Positions 34,269 through 42,458 of a stretch of DNA of 64,000 bases are shown here, in pieces. The stretch is from NCBI RefSeq assembly GCF_016741815.1, contig NZ_JAERRJ010000007.1, positions 186,001 to 250,000 of the forward strand, written 5' to 3'. The notes below the pieces were generated by a model, which was given only the letters and a program-made list of their open reading frames with translations, ran no database searches and had not been told where the DNA came from. The stretch comes from Nocardia acididurans (GTDB lineage: Bacteria; Actinomycetota; Actinomycetes; Mycobacteriales; Mycobacteriaceae). Made by a program: the position numbers and the translations under genes. Position 1 is the first letter of the stretch. Each line of letters starts with the position of its first letter.

Positions 34269-35233
34269 GCGTCGCGGTCTGTCTGCTGCTGTACGGGTTC
34301 GCGGTCGCGGTGCTGGCGCCCCGCATGCTGGTGCGCATCGGATATCAGGGGGCGGCTCCGCGATTGGCGCTGGTCAGCTGGATGACCGCGATCGCCTCGA
34401 CGGTGGCGGGCTGGCTCGTCGCGGTGGTGCTGCTGCTGGTCGACCTGATCACCCATCGCTGGTCCGACACTCCGCAGCGGTTCCTGGACACCTGCGTCAC
34501 CCATTTCCACGATGCCGCCGTCGGCCGCTACGGCGCACCGGCGCAGATCGGCCTGCTGCTGCTGTCCGGTCTCACCACCGCCGCGGCGGTCGTGCTGATC
34601 ACCCGGATCGGCAGCTCCCTGCTGCAGGCCCGCCGCACCACCTTCGAGCACGCGCGCATGGCCCGCCTCGCGGGCCGCCACCATCGCGGACTCGACGCGG
34701 TGGTCCTGGACGTCGATGAACCGGCCGCGTATTGCGTTGCGGGCAAACCGGATACGGTCGTGGTGAGCCGCAGCGTCCTGGACGCGCTGGACGAGCGGCA
34801 TCTCGCGGCGGTGCTCGCGCACGAGCGCGCCCACCTGTCCGGCCGCCACCACCTCATCCTCGCGGTGACCCGCGCCCTGGCCACCGCCCTTCCCCGCGTC
34901 ACCCTCTTCACCCTCGGCGCACGCGAAGTGGCCCTCCTGCTCGAAATGGTCGCCGACGACTCCGCCGCCCGAATTCACGGCCGCGACACCGTCGTCGCGG
35001 CCCTGCTTGCCCTCGGCGGCATCACCACCGACCCCACCACCGGCCCGGTCGGCACCCTCGGCGCGGCCCAGGTCGGTCTGACCGCCCGCATCGAACGCCT
35101 GACCGCACCCGCCACCACCGCGGCCCGCACCCGCGTCCAAGCCGCCCTCGCCGCGGCGGCCACCCTGGTCCCCCTGTCCTCGGTGGCCGCCGCGGCGGCG
35201 GGAATCGCCCTGTGCGCTTCTGTTTCCGCGTGA
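34265..35233 (+). CDS. M56-family membrane metallopeptidase (BlaR-like)
   Basis: 322 residues. Three N-terminal membrane spans (about 2-25, 40-60, 95-115) precede a zinc-protease core with HERAH (the HExxH motif, near residue 188) and a downstream Glu in LLEMVADDSAARIHG. A final hydrophobic segment closes the chain. This matches the short BlaR/M56 proteins of actinobacteria, which lack the beta-lactam sensor domain and are thought to inactivate a partner BlaI repressor by proteolysis. GTG 34265 overlaps the small ORF. A BlaI gene lies 3.1 kb away, at the other side of the convergent lpqS-cysK2-MFS operon. Confidence 0.82.
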   Translation: MSVAVCLLLYGFAVAVLAPRMLVRIGYQGAAPRLALVSWMTAIASTVAGWLVAVVLLLVDLITHRWSDTPQRFLDTCVTHFHDAAVGRYGAPAQIGLLLLSGLTTAAAVVLITRIGSSLLQARRTTFEHARMARLAGRHHRGLDAVVLDVDEPAAYCVAGKPDTVVVSRSVLDALDERHLAAVLAHERAHLSGRHHLILAVTRALATALPRVTLFTLGAREVALLLEMVADDSAARIHGRDTVVAALLALGGITTDPTTGPVGTLGAAQVGLTARIERLTAPATTAARTRVQAALAAAATLVPLSSVAAAAAGIALCASVSA

Positions 35234-35267
35234 GGACGTAGCGACCGTCCGCTGCGGCCGAAGCCGG

Positions 35268-36641
35268 TCAGCGCGAGCGGATTCCGTGCTCGCGCCGATC
35301 GTGGTCGCGCGCGGGCGCACAGGACACGGGCAGGCGGTCGGTCACGAGGTCTCCCGGATCCGGCGGCGGGACAACAGGAATGCGATCGGTATCGGCGTCG
35401 CGCGGCTCGGACGGGGTGGTCGGCCGGTCGCCGGTGTCCACACGGGACAGGGCCACGGCGGCGGCCACGCCGATCAGCACGAGGCCCAGCCACACCAGCC
35501 AATCCAGATTCACGGCATGGGCCGCACCCAGGACCGCGCCGGTAGCCAGGTTGCCGGCGAGGATGCCGATTCCGACCACCGTGTTGTAGAAACCGTAGTG
35601 GGTGGCGACGAGACGGTTGCCCGACAGGGCCACGACGGTATCCATTTCGAAGGGGAACACCGCTGCCGTGCCCACCGCCAGCAGCCCGGCCGCGAGCAGC
35701 AGTGCGCCGACCGCCGCACCCGATCCGAACAGTGCGGGCGTGGGAATCAGCGCGATCGGCAGGAAGGACGCCGCGAGCACCGCCATACCCACCACGAGGC
35801 TGCGGCCGGTGCCCCAACGCGCCCGGAACCAGCGGGTGATGCGGAGCTGACCGAGTACCGCGACCACGCCCGACACCACGAAGATCGCCGAGGTGACCGT
35901 GCGGGAGTGTTCGCCCGCAACGTATTCCGCCTGCAGGGGCAGCGCGAGGTAGACCTGGAAGGACAGGACGTAGGAGCCGATCATGGCGACCGCGAACGCC
36001 ACGAAGCGCCGATTGGTGACGATGGTGCGCCAATCCTCGAGTACCGAGGCGGGTTCCGCGCGTTCGGCCGCACGGCGGGTGGGCAGGGCGAACAGCTGGG
36101 CGATGGTGAGCACGGCGAAGACCACCGCCGCCGCGCCCGCGGTGACGCGGAAGTCCAAGGCCATCAGGGCGAGTCCGACGAGCGGGCCGGCGAGGATTCC
36201 GGCCTGATAGAAGATGTTGAAGACCGCGAAGGCCTCCACGCGGCGTTCACCCGCCTCGGCGGCGAGGTAGGCGCGAACCGCGGGATTGAACAGGGCTCCG
36301 GCGAATCCCGTTGCGGCCGAGGCGATCAGCAGGCCGGGCAGCGACGATGCGAAGACCAGCAGTGCGAAACCGCCGGTGCGCAAAAGACATCCGGCGACGA
36401 TGAGGGGTTTGTAGCCGAGCCGGTCGGCGAGGGTGCCGCCCACCAGGAACATGCCCTGCTGGGAGAAGTTGCGCACGCCCAGGACCAGGCCGACCGCCCA
36501 GGCGGCCAATCCCAGTGGGCCCGCGAGGTATCCGGCCAGATAGGGCATCAGCATGTAGAAGCCGAGGTTGATGCCGAACTGGTTGATCATGAGCAGTTGG
36601 GCGGCGCGGTCGAAGCCGCGGAACTTCGCGAGGACCGTCAT
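35268..36641 (-). CDS. MFS transporter (Rv0849-like)
   Basis: 457 residues: 12 hydrophobic spans with motif A GGTLADRLGYKPLIVAG near residue 65, and an acidic, polar C-terminal tail of about 55 residues. Its ATG overlaps the cysK2 stop as ATGA, so the two are translationally coupled. In M. tuberculosis the gene after cysK2 (Rv0849) is also an MFS transporter. Probably exports a CysK2-linked metabolite or a metal-binding compound; direction and substrate are not shown. Confidence 0.82.
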   Translation of the reverse strand: MTVLAKFRGFDRAAQLLMINQFGINLGFYMLMPYLAGYLAGPLGLAAWAVGLVLGVRNFSQQGMFLVGGTLADRLGYKPLIVAGCLLRTGGFALLVFASSLPGLLIASAATGFAGALFNPAVRAYLAAEAGERRVEAFAVFNIFYQAGILAGPLVGLALMALDFRVTAGAAAVVFAVLTIAQLFALPTRRAAERAEPASVLEDWRTIVTNRRFVAFAVAMIGSYVLSFQVYLALPLQAEYVAGEHSRTVTSAIFVVSGVVAVLGQLRITRWFRARWGTGRSLVVGMAVLAASFLPIALIPTPALFGSGAAVGALLLAAGLLAVGTAAVFPFEMDTVVALSGNRLVATHYGFYNTVVGIGILAGNLATGAVLGAAHAVNLDWLVWLGLVLIGVAAAVALSRVDTGDRPTTPSEPRDADTDRIPVVPPPDPGDLVTDRLPVSCAPARDHDRREHGIRSR

Positions 36642-37756
36642 GCCGGGTCACCCGCCCTTCCGATGGTGGGGTCCACGACGGTGGCGCAGCGGGTCCAGGT
36701 GCGCACCTGGCGCTCCGCCGGGTGGGTGATCGTCTCGGGATCGATGGGCGGCGCGGTGCCGAGCACACCGTGTTCCTCGCAGTAGGAGTCGTTGTAGACG
36801 GTATCGAAGTAGCGGTGCGGGCCGTCGGGGAAGACAGCCGCGATGCGGGTGCCGGGTGCGTGCGTGCGCGCGGCCCAGCCCGCCACCAGGGCCACCGCTC
36901 CGACGCTCCAGCCGCCGCTGGCGTGATGGGTGGCGGCCAGGGTGCGGCAGGCCCAGACCGCTTCGGCCGGTGCGACCCAGTGGATTTCGGCGAACGCCGG
37001 GTAGTCGACATTGCGTGGGTGGATGCTCGAGCCGAGGCCGCGCATGAGGCGTGGCCCGGCGGCCTGCCCGAAGATGGTGGAGGCCACCGTATCCACGCCG
37101 ATGAGCCGCAGATCCGGATTGACGCGGCGCAGCACGCGGGCCACTCCGGCGGAGTGGCCGCCGGTGCCGACCGCGCACACCAGGATGTCCACGCCGCCGA
37201 GCTGATCGACGAGTTCGAGCGCCAGTGATTCGTAGCCATCCACATTGTCGGGATTGGTGTACTGGTCCGGGCACCACGAATCCGGTTCCGCGGCAAGCAG
37301 TTCGGCGACGCGATCGCGACGGGCCTGCTGCCAGCCGCCCACCGGATGCGGTTGTGCGACCAGATCGACGCGTGCGCCGTAGGCGGTGAGCATGCGGGCC
37401 ACGAGGGGCTCTAGTCCGGGATCGGTCACCACCGTCACCGGATGGCGGTAGACCAGCCCGGCCAGGGCCAGACCCAATCCCAGTGTGCCGCTGGTTGATT
37501 CGATGATTCTGGCACCGGGTGCGAGGTCACCGCGTTGTTCGGCGCGGCGCACCATGTGCAGGGCGGGCCGGTCCTTCATCCCGCCGGGATTGAATCCCTC
37601 GAGTTTGGCCCAGAATCCGCGACCGGCCGGGGCGAGCGGCTCACCGACCCACAGCACCGGTGTATTGCCGACCAGGGCGCGCGGTTCGCGGGCCGCCCCG
37701 GGCGCGGCCACCAGCAGTTCTCCGGCGGCGAGGTGGTCCAGCACGAATTTGTCCAT
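36638..37756 (-). CDS. cysK2: CysK2-like PLP-dependent cysteine synthase family enzyme
   Basis: 372 residues, the length recalled for M. tuberculosis CysK2 (Rv0848), an S-sulfocysteine synthase using O-phosphoserine and thiosulfate. The PLP lysine is in FNPGGMKDRPALHM; the phosphate/substrate loop reads ESTSGTLGLGLA (TSGTLG in place of TSGNTG), and VGTGGHSAGVARVL is the glycine loop. ATG 37756 is chosen by length and an AGAAAG upstream. Middle gene of lpqS-cysK2-MFS. Thiosulfate use is inferred from family and context. Confidence 0.82.
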   Translation of the reverse strand: MDKFVLDHLAAGELLVAAPGAAREPRALVGNTPVLWVGEPLAPAGRGFWAKLEGFNPGGMKDRPALHMVRRAEQRGDLAPGARIIESTSGTLGLGLALAGLVYRHPVTVVTDPGLEPLVARMLTAYGARVDLVAQPHPVGGWQQARRDRVAELLAAEPDSWCPDQYTNPDNVDGYESLALELVDQLGGVDILVCAVGTGGHSAGVARVLRRVNPDLRLIGVDTVASTIFGQAAGPRLMRGLGSSIHPRNVDYPAFAEIHWVAPAEAVWACRTLAATHHASGGWSVGAVALVAGWAARTHAPGTRIAAVFPDGPHRYFDTVYNDSYCEEHGVLGTAPPIDPETITHPAERQVRTWTRCATVVDPTIGRAGDPA

Positions 37757-37864
37757 GGCAGTTCGCTTTCTGCATCGAAACCACCCACGCGACGGGGTGG
37801 TGAGACGTGTGCGGGCAGCGGTCACCGGCCGGCGGGCACAGCACGCCGGCCTGGCGCTGACCGA

Positions 37865-38296
37865 TCAGCGTCGGGCGATACAGAGGCGCGTCAACAGCAT
37901 TCGGCCGCTGACGACGGAGAGCGGTGGCGGACCGCGGCGCCGGCGTGCCGGTGCGCGCGGTGCGGCGACCAGGAGCAGGACCAGAATCGCCACCAGCAGC
38001 ATCGGCTGCGGGGGCGGCGGGGTGGTAGCCAGGTGCGGGGTGGCCGAGTGCAGGCGATCGGGCGTATCCGGGGCACAGAACCGCATGCAGTGCTCGTCCG
38101 CACCGCCGGTGGAGGTGCCGAGCGCGTCGACGGGCGCGTCCACCAGGACACCGCTCGCATCGACCCACGCGCGCACCGGATTCGGCGCGTGCTCGGAGGC
38201 ATCGTGCACGCATCCTGCCAGCGGGGCGAGCAGCACCAGAAGCGCGAGCAAGGCAGGCGCCGGACCGACGCGCCACAGCCGCTCCATCAGCTTCAC
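37865..38296 (-). CDS. lpqS: LpqS-like lipoprotein
   Basis: 143 residues: signal peptide with lipobox LAGC, a His/Cys-bearing region (HDASEH, DEHCMRFC), a hydrophobic stretch MLLVAILVLLLVA, and the C-terminus RMLLTRLCIARR. As I recall, M. tuberculosis LpqS (Rv0847) ends in a near-identical LLTRFCLARR and is also followed by cysK2 and an MFS gene, so I call it by tail and gene order. His and Cys could bind copper. GTG 38296 has no Shine-Dalgarno but a TAGATT -10 box lies 7 bases upstream inside a BlaI-like operator, fitting a leaderless mRNA; ATG 38287 is the alternative. Confidence 0.7.
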   Translation of the reverse strand: MKLMERLWRVGPAPALLALLVLLAPLAGCVHDASEHAPNPVRAWVDASGVLVDAPVDALGTSTGGADEHCMRFCAPDTPDRLHSATPHLATTPPPPQPMLLVAILVLLLVAAPRAPARRRRGPPPLSVVSGRMLLTRLCIARR

Positions 38297-38304
38297 GCCG
38301 AATA

Positions 38305-38327
38305 ATCTACTGTCGAACTACGTAGAT
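38305..38327 (-). promoter_or_regulatory. BlaI-type operator over the lpqS promoter
   Basis: ATCTAC (38305-38310), 11 bases, GTAGAT (38322-38327), with a CTACGTAG core at 38318-38325. The minus-strand -10 box TAGATT (38309-38304) overlaps the left half-site. A bound repressor would block transcription of lpqS-cysK2-MFS. Same half-sites and spacing as the palindrome at 30725. Confidence 0.65.
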
Positions 38328-38364
38328 GTCACGGCCGACAGGCGAGGAAATCAGCGACGGCGTC

Positions 38365-38739
38365 TCAATCCCGCTTTCCGCGAGTGAATTTGCGCAGCGC
38401 CGCGCGCAGGCCCTCGGACTCCTCCGCGCTCATCTGCTCGACGAAATGCGCGAGCACCAGATCCGAGCGGCCTCCGCTGCCCAGTGCCTCGCGCATGAGC
38501 CGCGCGCTGTACTCCTCACGGGTCAGGGTGGGCCAGTAGCGGTACGCCTTGCCGACGCGCTCACGCTCGAGCCAGCCCTTGCGGTGCAGATTGTCCATGG
38601 TGGACATGACTGTGGTGTAGGCGATCTCGCGTTCACCGGCGAGTTCGTCGTACACCTCGCGGACCGTGGTCTTCTCGTCACGGTCCCAGATTCGCTCGAT
38701 GACGACCGCTTCGAGGTCGCCGAAGCCACGCGCACCCAT
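38365..38739 (-). CDS. blaI: BlaI/MecI/CopY-family repressor
   Basis: 124 residues: a winged helix-turn-helix (FGDLEAVVIERIWD, TTVREVYDELAGEREIAYTT, VMSTMDNLHRKGWLERER) and a short C-terminal dimerisation helix set. It lacks the CxC..CxC tail of copper-sensing CopY, so it is more BlaI-like, controlled by proteolysis rather than direct metal binding. ATG 38739 is chosen because GAGGGAG lies about 6 bases before it; the frame is open to 38760. Just upstream of lpqS (68-base gap holding an operator) with its own operator in its promoter. The likely protease partner is the M56 gene at 34265. Confidence 0.85.
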   Translation of the reverse strand: MGARGFGDLEAVVIERIWDRDEKTTVREVYDELAGEREIAYTTVMSTMDNLHRKGWLERERVGKAYRYWPTLTREEYSARLMREALGSGGRSDLVLAHFVEQMSAEESEGLRAALRKFTRGKRD

Positions 38740-38771
38740 GTCGTCTCCCTCAAAACTCACGGACGTCTCAT

Positions 38772-38800
38772 ATCGTACGCTCTACGTACGTAGGCAGTAA
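38772..38800 (-). promoter_or_regulatory. blaI promoter with operator in the spacer
   Basis: On the minus strand, -35 TTACTG (38800-38795), a 17-base spacer and -10 TACGAT (38777-38772). The spacer holds the perfect palindrome CTACGTACGTAG (38782-38793), and TAC-N11-GTAG (38776-38793) mirrors the lpqS site. This geometry suggests BlaI represses its own gene. Confidence 0.7.
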
Positions 38801-38864
38801 TAGTGCGCCCCTGCGGCCGGGACCGCAACCGGGGCGAACGATCTCGCCACCGGGCCGTACGACC

Positions 38865-39227
38865 CTACTCCGCGACGCGGTGCCCGGCCTCGCGCAGCAC
38901 GCCGGACGCCTCCTCCACCCGATGATCGGGCACCAGCACCAGATCCGCGTGATAGGTGGAGGCGACGAAGACCGGGATGGCGGCCTCGGCCAGCGGCCCG
39001 ACGAGGGCGGCCAGCATGCCGGGCGTGTCCAGGCCGTGCGATCCGTCGCCGTAGAAACCCTTCCACCGCTCGCCGTCACCCCAGGGCGGGGCCTCGCGCA
39101 CGACGGTGAGCCCTTCGGGCGCGCGCACCAGGGCGACCCACTCGTCGTCCTCCGGGAAGGTGGAATTCGGCAGATGCTCCACCACGAACTGCGAGGGGAC
39201 GATGCGCACACGCTGACTGCCGGCCAT
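38865..39227 (-). CDS. ACT-domain protein
   Basis: 120 residues. WVALVRAPEGLTVVREAPPWGDGERWKGFYGDG followed by LAALVGPLAEAAIPVFVASTYHADLVLVPDHRVEEASGVLREAGH is the typical pattern of the standalone ACT-domain (CASTOR/ACT-like) proteins, whose beta-alpha-beta-beta-alpha-beta fold binds amino acids. No enzyme domain is attached. ATG 39227; divergent from the PARG gene. Confidence 0.8.
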   Translation of the reverse strand: MAGSQRVRIVPSQFVVEHLPNSTFPEDDEWVALVRAPEGLTVVREAPPWGDGERWKGFYGDGSHGLDTPGMLAALVGPLAEAAIPVFVASTYHADLVLVPDHRVEEASGVLREAGHRVAE

Positions 39228-39283
39228 GGCGCAATGCTATTCGCACGGCGGCGATCACCGGACGCGACAGGACCGATACTCGA

Positions 39284-39302
39284 TTTAGTAGATGAGACTA
39301 AA
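39284..39302. promoter_or_regulatory. Inverted repeat overlapping the PARG promoter
   Basis: TTTAGT (39284-39289), 7 bases, ACTAAA (39297-39302). A -10 box TAAAAT (39299-39304) overlaps the right arm. The expected transcript start near 39311 supports the ATG at 39344. Looks like a repressor operator; the regulator is not identified. Confidence 0.55.
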
Positions 39303-39343
39303 ATAGGGTGACCGGGAACGCGCCGCGCCGTAGGGTCGCTGAA

Positions 39344-40165
39344 ATGACAAGTAGCGGAAAGACTATCGCCGCGGAGAACGAGCGGATCGCGGATGCGGGC
39401 GGCTATACGACACCCGGCGGCGACCACGTCGCCCTCGAGGCGGCGCTGGCCGCCGCGGTGCGCGGGACCGTGTCCTACGCGCCCGGCGACGCGGTGTCGA
39501 TCGCGCCGACCGGCCCGCTGCGACGCGCGGCCGAGGTGACCGGCGAAGGCAGTATCGCGGCGGCCCGGCGGCTGCACGACGACGGTGGAAAGGCCGTCGC
39601 CGTCCTGAATTTCGCGTCCGCGCGCAATCCCGGCGGCGGGTATCTGCGCGGTGCGCGGGCGCAGGAGGAGGATCTGTGCCGCAGCGCGCTGCTCTACCGG
39701 TGCCTGCTGCGGGCACCGGATTACTATGCGGCGCACCGGGAGTCGAGCGATCTGCGGTACAGCCACCGGGTGATCTTCTCCCCCGATGTCCCGGTCATCC
39801 GGAACGAACGCTACGAGTTGCTCGCCGAGCCGTTCCCGGTGTCGTTCCTGACCTCGCCCGCACCCAATGCCGGACAGCTGGCGCTCCGGTCGAGCGAACC
39901 GGTCTCGGTGCGCGAGGTGCTCGCCGAACGCGCCGATCGCGTGCTCGCCATCGCGGCCCGGCACGGCGTGCGCGAGCTGGTGCTGGGCGCGTGGGGCTGC
40001 GGCGTGTTCCGCAACGACCCCACGGAGGTGGCCGAGGCGTTCGACCACGCGCTGGCGCATTACGGGGCGGCCTTCGAGCGGGCGGTGTTCGCGGTGTGGG
40101 ATCGTTCGGCGGTGTCGGCAAACCGGCAGGCATTCGCCGCCCGTTTCCCGGCGACCACCAGGTGA
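39344..40165 (+). CDS. Bacterial-type poly(ADP-ribose) glycohydrolase (TIGR02452 family)
   Basis: 273 residues. The signature GGG-x7-QEE is present as NPGGGYLRGARAQEEDLCR near residue 100, the catalytic Glu pair of bacterial PARG macrodomain proteins, and LVLGAWGCGVFRNDP is the typical second motif. It removes ADP-ribose from chains or modified targets in the cytosol. ATG 39344 is preferred to an in-frame GTG at 39308, which lies too close to the -10 box. No ADP-ribosyltransferase is seen nearby. Divergent from an ACT-domain gene; an operator-like repeat overlaps its promoter. Confidence 0.85.
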   Translation: MTSSGKTIAAENERIADAGGYTTPGGDHVALEAALAAAVRGTVSYAPGDAVSIAPTGPLRRAAEVTGEGSIAAARRLHDDGGKAVAVLNFASARNPGGGYLRGARAQEEDLCRSALLYRCLLRAPDYYAAHRESSDLRYSHRVIFSPDVPVIRNERYELLAEPFPVSFLTSPAPNAGQLALRSSEPVSVREVLAERADRVLAIAARHGVRELVLGAWGCGVFRNDPTEVAEAFDHALAHYGAAFERAVFAVWDRSAVSANRQAFAARFPATTR

Positions 40166-40269
40166 ACACCCGGCCACCAGCCGATTACGATCCGACATGT
40201 CACCGAATGTTCCCTTTCGGCGGGGCCGGTGTTCACGGCTCTGCCCGGTGAGCATTCCTACCGTTACGT

Positions 40270-41931
40270 ATGAGCTTGTCTCGGCGTCAGTTGTTACGGA
40301 TGGGTGCCGCGGGCTCGGTGGCGGTACTGGTGGGCACCTCGGCGGTGAGCAGCCGGCGGTTCCCCGCGCCCCGATGGGCCGGGGGCTATCCTTTCGCGCT
40401 GGGTGTGGCTTCCGGCGATCCCACGCCCGACGGCGTCGTGCTGTGGACGCGACTGGCTCCCGACCCGCTCGCACCGGACGGCCTCGGCGGCATGCCGCTG
40501 CGGCCGGTGACCGTCGACTACGAGGTCGCGCACGACGCCGGATTCCAGCAGATAGTCGCACGCGGAGAAGCCGTCGCGAGCCGGGAGCTCGGGCACAGCG
40601 TGCACCCGGAGGTGAGCGGGCTCGAACCGGACCGGTGGTACTACTACCGTTTCCGCGCCGGGTCGGCGATATCGCCGACCGGGCGCACCAGGACCGCACC
40701 GGCGGCCGGATCACCCACGGCGCGTATGCGATTCGCCTTCGCCTCCTGTCAGTGCTGGACCTACGGGTACTACACCGCCTACGAGCACATGAGCCGCGAG
40801 GATCTGGATCTGGTCGTGCACCTGGGCGACTACACCTATGAGACGCCGTGGGTGCGCGGGCGCGACGGGCTCACGCGGCGTGACGAAGTCACCGGCGAGG
40901 CAGTCGATCTCGCCGATTACCGCTTGCGCTACGCACAGGTCAAGGCCGAGGCGCCGCTGCAGGCCGCACATGCCGCCTTCCCGTGGCTGACGACCATGGA
41001 CGACCATGAGGTGCACAACAATTGGGGCGGGGAATCCCGCGGCCCGGCCATCGACGTCTACGGGATTCCCGCGCTCTTCCGGCGGCGCAAGGCCGCCGCC
41101 TTCCAGGCACTCTACGAGCATCAACCGCTGCGCATCGCGCAGCTGCCGTCGGGGCCGAACATCCTGCTGCACAGGCGATACCGGTTCGGGAACCTGGCCG
41201 AGATCACCATGCTCGACACCCGGCAGTACCGCGACAAGCAGGCGTGCACCGACGGCAGCGCCACCGCCGACTGCCCGCAGCGCTACGCCACCGACCGCAC
41301 GCTGCTCGGTGCGCGGCAACGCGATTGGCTGCTCGACGGCTTCCGCGACTCCCCGGCCCGCTGGCAGGTGCTCGGCAATCAGGTCTCCATGAGTCGCAAC
41401 GACTACGACCCGGGCCCGCCCGACCTGCTGGGCACCGACGCCTGGGACGGCTACGTCGCCGACCGCAACACCGTGCTGGGCGCGGCGGCCGACCGCGGCG
41501 TGCCGAACCTGGTGGTCATCACCGGCGACCGCCACGAGAACTGGGCCGCCGACCTGCGCCGCGACCACACCAACCGCGAATCACCGGTCGTGGCGGCCGA
41601 ATTCATCGGCACCTCGATCAGCAGCGGCGGCAACGGCAGCGACATCACACCCACCGCCCGCGATCTGCTGCGCACCGACGCCGATCTGAAGTTCAGCAAC
41701 AATCAGCGCGGCTATGTCCGAGTCGAGGTCGATCAGGCCCTGTGGCGCACCGACTTCCGCGTCGTCCCCTACGTGAACCGCCCGGGCGCTCCGATCAGCA
41801 CCCGCGCCACCTACGTCGTCGAGAACGGCATCCCCGGCACCACCCAGGCGTGGCGTCCCGAACCCGAAGCGCCTGTTACGCCGACCGCCGATCTCGCCCT
41901 TCCCGCACGGGACCTGCCGGAACGACGCTGA
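40270..41931 (+). CDS. phoD: Alkaline phosphatase D (PhoD), Tat-exported, copy 1
   Basis: 553 residues. A twin-arginine signal (MSLSRRQLLRMGAAG) is followed by the PhoD N-domain (LGVASGDPTPDGVVLWTRL) and the metallophosphoesterase core: HLGDYTYE, TMDDHEVHNNW, ITGDRHEN. PhoD enzymes release phosphate from phosphodiesters and monoesters outside the cell with Ca/Fe. No Shine-Dalgarno; a TACCGT box lies 5 bases before ATG 40270, so translation may start on a leaderless mRNA. A close paralogue lies at 42458, beyond a YggT gene. Confidence 0.92.
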   Translation: MSLSRRQLLRMGAAGSVAVLVGTSAVSSRRFPAPRWAGGYPFALGVASGDPTPDGVVLWTRLAPDPLAPDGLGGMPLRPVTVDYEVAHDAGFQQIVARGEAVASRELGHSVHPEVSGLEPDRWYYYRFRAGSAISPTGRTRTAPAAGSPTARMRFAFASCQCWTYGYYTAYEHMSREDLDLVVHLGDYTYETPWVRGRDGLTRRDEVTGEAVDLADYRLRYAQVKAEAPLQAAHAAFPWLTTMDDHEVHNNWGGESRGPAIDVYGIPALFRRRKAAAFQALYEHQPLRIAQLPSGPNILLHRRYRFGNLAEITMLDTRQYRDKQACTDGSATADCPQRYATDRTLLGARQRDWLLDGFRDSPARWQVLGNQVSMSRNDYDPGPPDLLGTDAWDGYVADRNTVLGAAADRGVPNLVVITGDRHENWAADLRRDHTNRESPVVAAEFIGTSISSGGNGSDITPTARDLLRTDADLKFSNNQRGYVRVEVDQALWRTDFRVVPYVNRPGAPISTRATYVVENGIPGTTQAWRPEPEAPVTPTADLALPARDLPERR

Positions 41932-42125
41932 GGTCCGCTCGAGCCGAACCGTCCCGCCCGCCGCGCTGCGGCGAGCAGGTACGCGAGCCGACGGAGTGGC
42001 GGACCCGGCGGATGCCGTCGTCGACCTGATAATCAGCTGGCAAAGCGGCGAACACGGCACTTCGGACCGTCCGGCCGCGTTGATCACGGTAGGACGATCG
42101 CAATGCGTCTGGAAGGAAACACGCA

Positions 42126-42404
42126 ATGACCGCTATCGGGACCCTGCTCGGCTGGGTCGTGTCCGTATTCATCCTGTTCATGCTGGCGCGGCTGGTCGTG
42201 GACTGGATCGCCGCGCTGAGCCGCGACCCCGCCCCGTGGGTGGGCAAGGTCCGCGAGGTCACCTACAAGGTGACCGAACCCGTGATCGCTCCCGTCCGGC
42301 GGATCCTGCCGCCGGTCAACTTCGGGTCGGTGGGTATCGATCTGGCGTTCACGGTGGTGTTCATCGTCGCACTGGTGTTGCGCGCGATCTTCTTCAGTCT
42401 GTAA
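42126..42404 (+). CDS. YggT-family membrane protein
   Basis: 92 residues with two membrane segments (about 5-28 and 68-90) around the polar loop DPAPWVGKVREVTYKVTEPVIAPVRRILPP, the signature of YggT proteins (osmotic or cell-division related in some bacteria). GGAAGG lies upstream of ATG 42126. It stands between the two phoD copies, 194 bases after the first and 53 before the second. Confidence 0.88.
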   Translation: MTAIGTLLGWVVSVFILFMLARLVVDWIAALSRDPAPWVGKVREVTYKVTEPVIAPVRRILPPVNFGSVGIDLAFTVVFIVALVLRAIFFSL

Positions 42405-42416
42405 TTCCGACGCCCG

Positions 42417-42458
42417 TACGACACGGCGCGCCGCCGCTGCGGCGTCTACCGTGTCGTA
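42417..42458 (+). promoter_or_regulatory. Hairpin overlapping the second phoD start
   Basis: TACGACACGG (42417-42426) pairs perfectly with CCGTGTCGTA (42449-42458). GCCGC and GCGGC can pair inside. The stem's right arm covers most of the TACCGT promoter box and reaches the A of the phoD start codon. It may terminate the YggT transcript or be a promoter/operator element. Confidence 0.5.

Noticed and set aside
38365..38739. BlaI as a copper-sensing CopY
   Set aside because: The C-terminus lacks the cysteine pairs needed for copper binding, so I keep BlaI-like.
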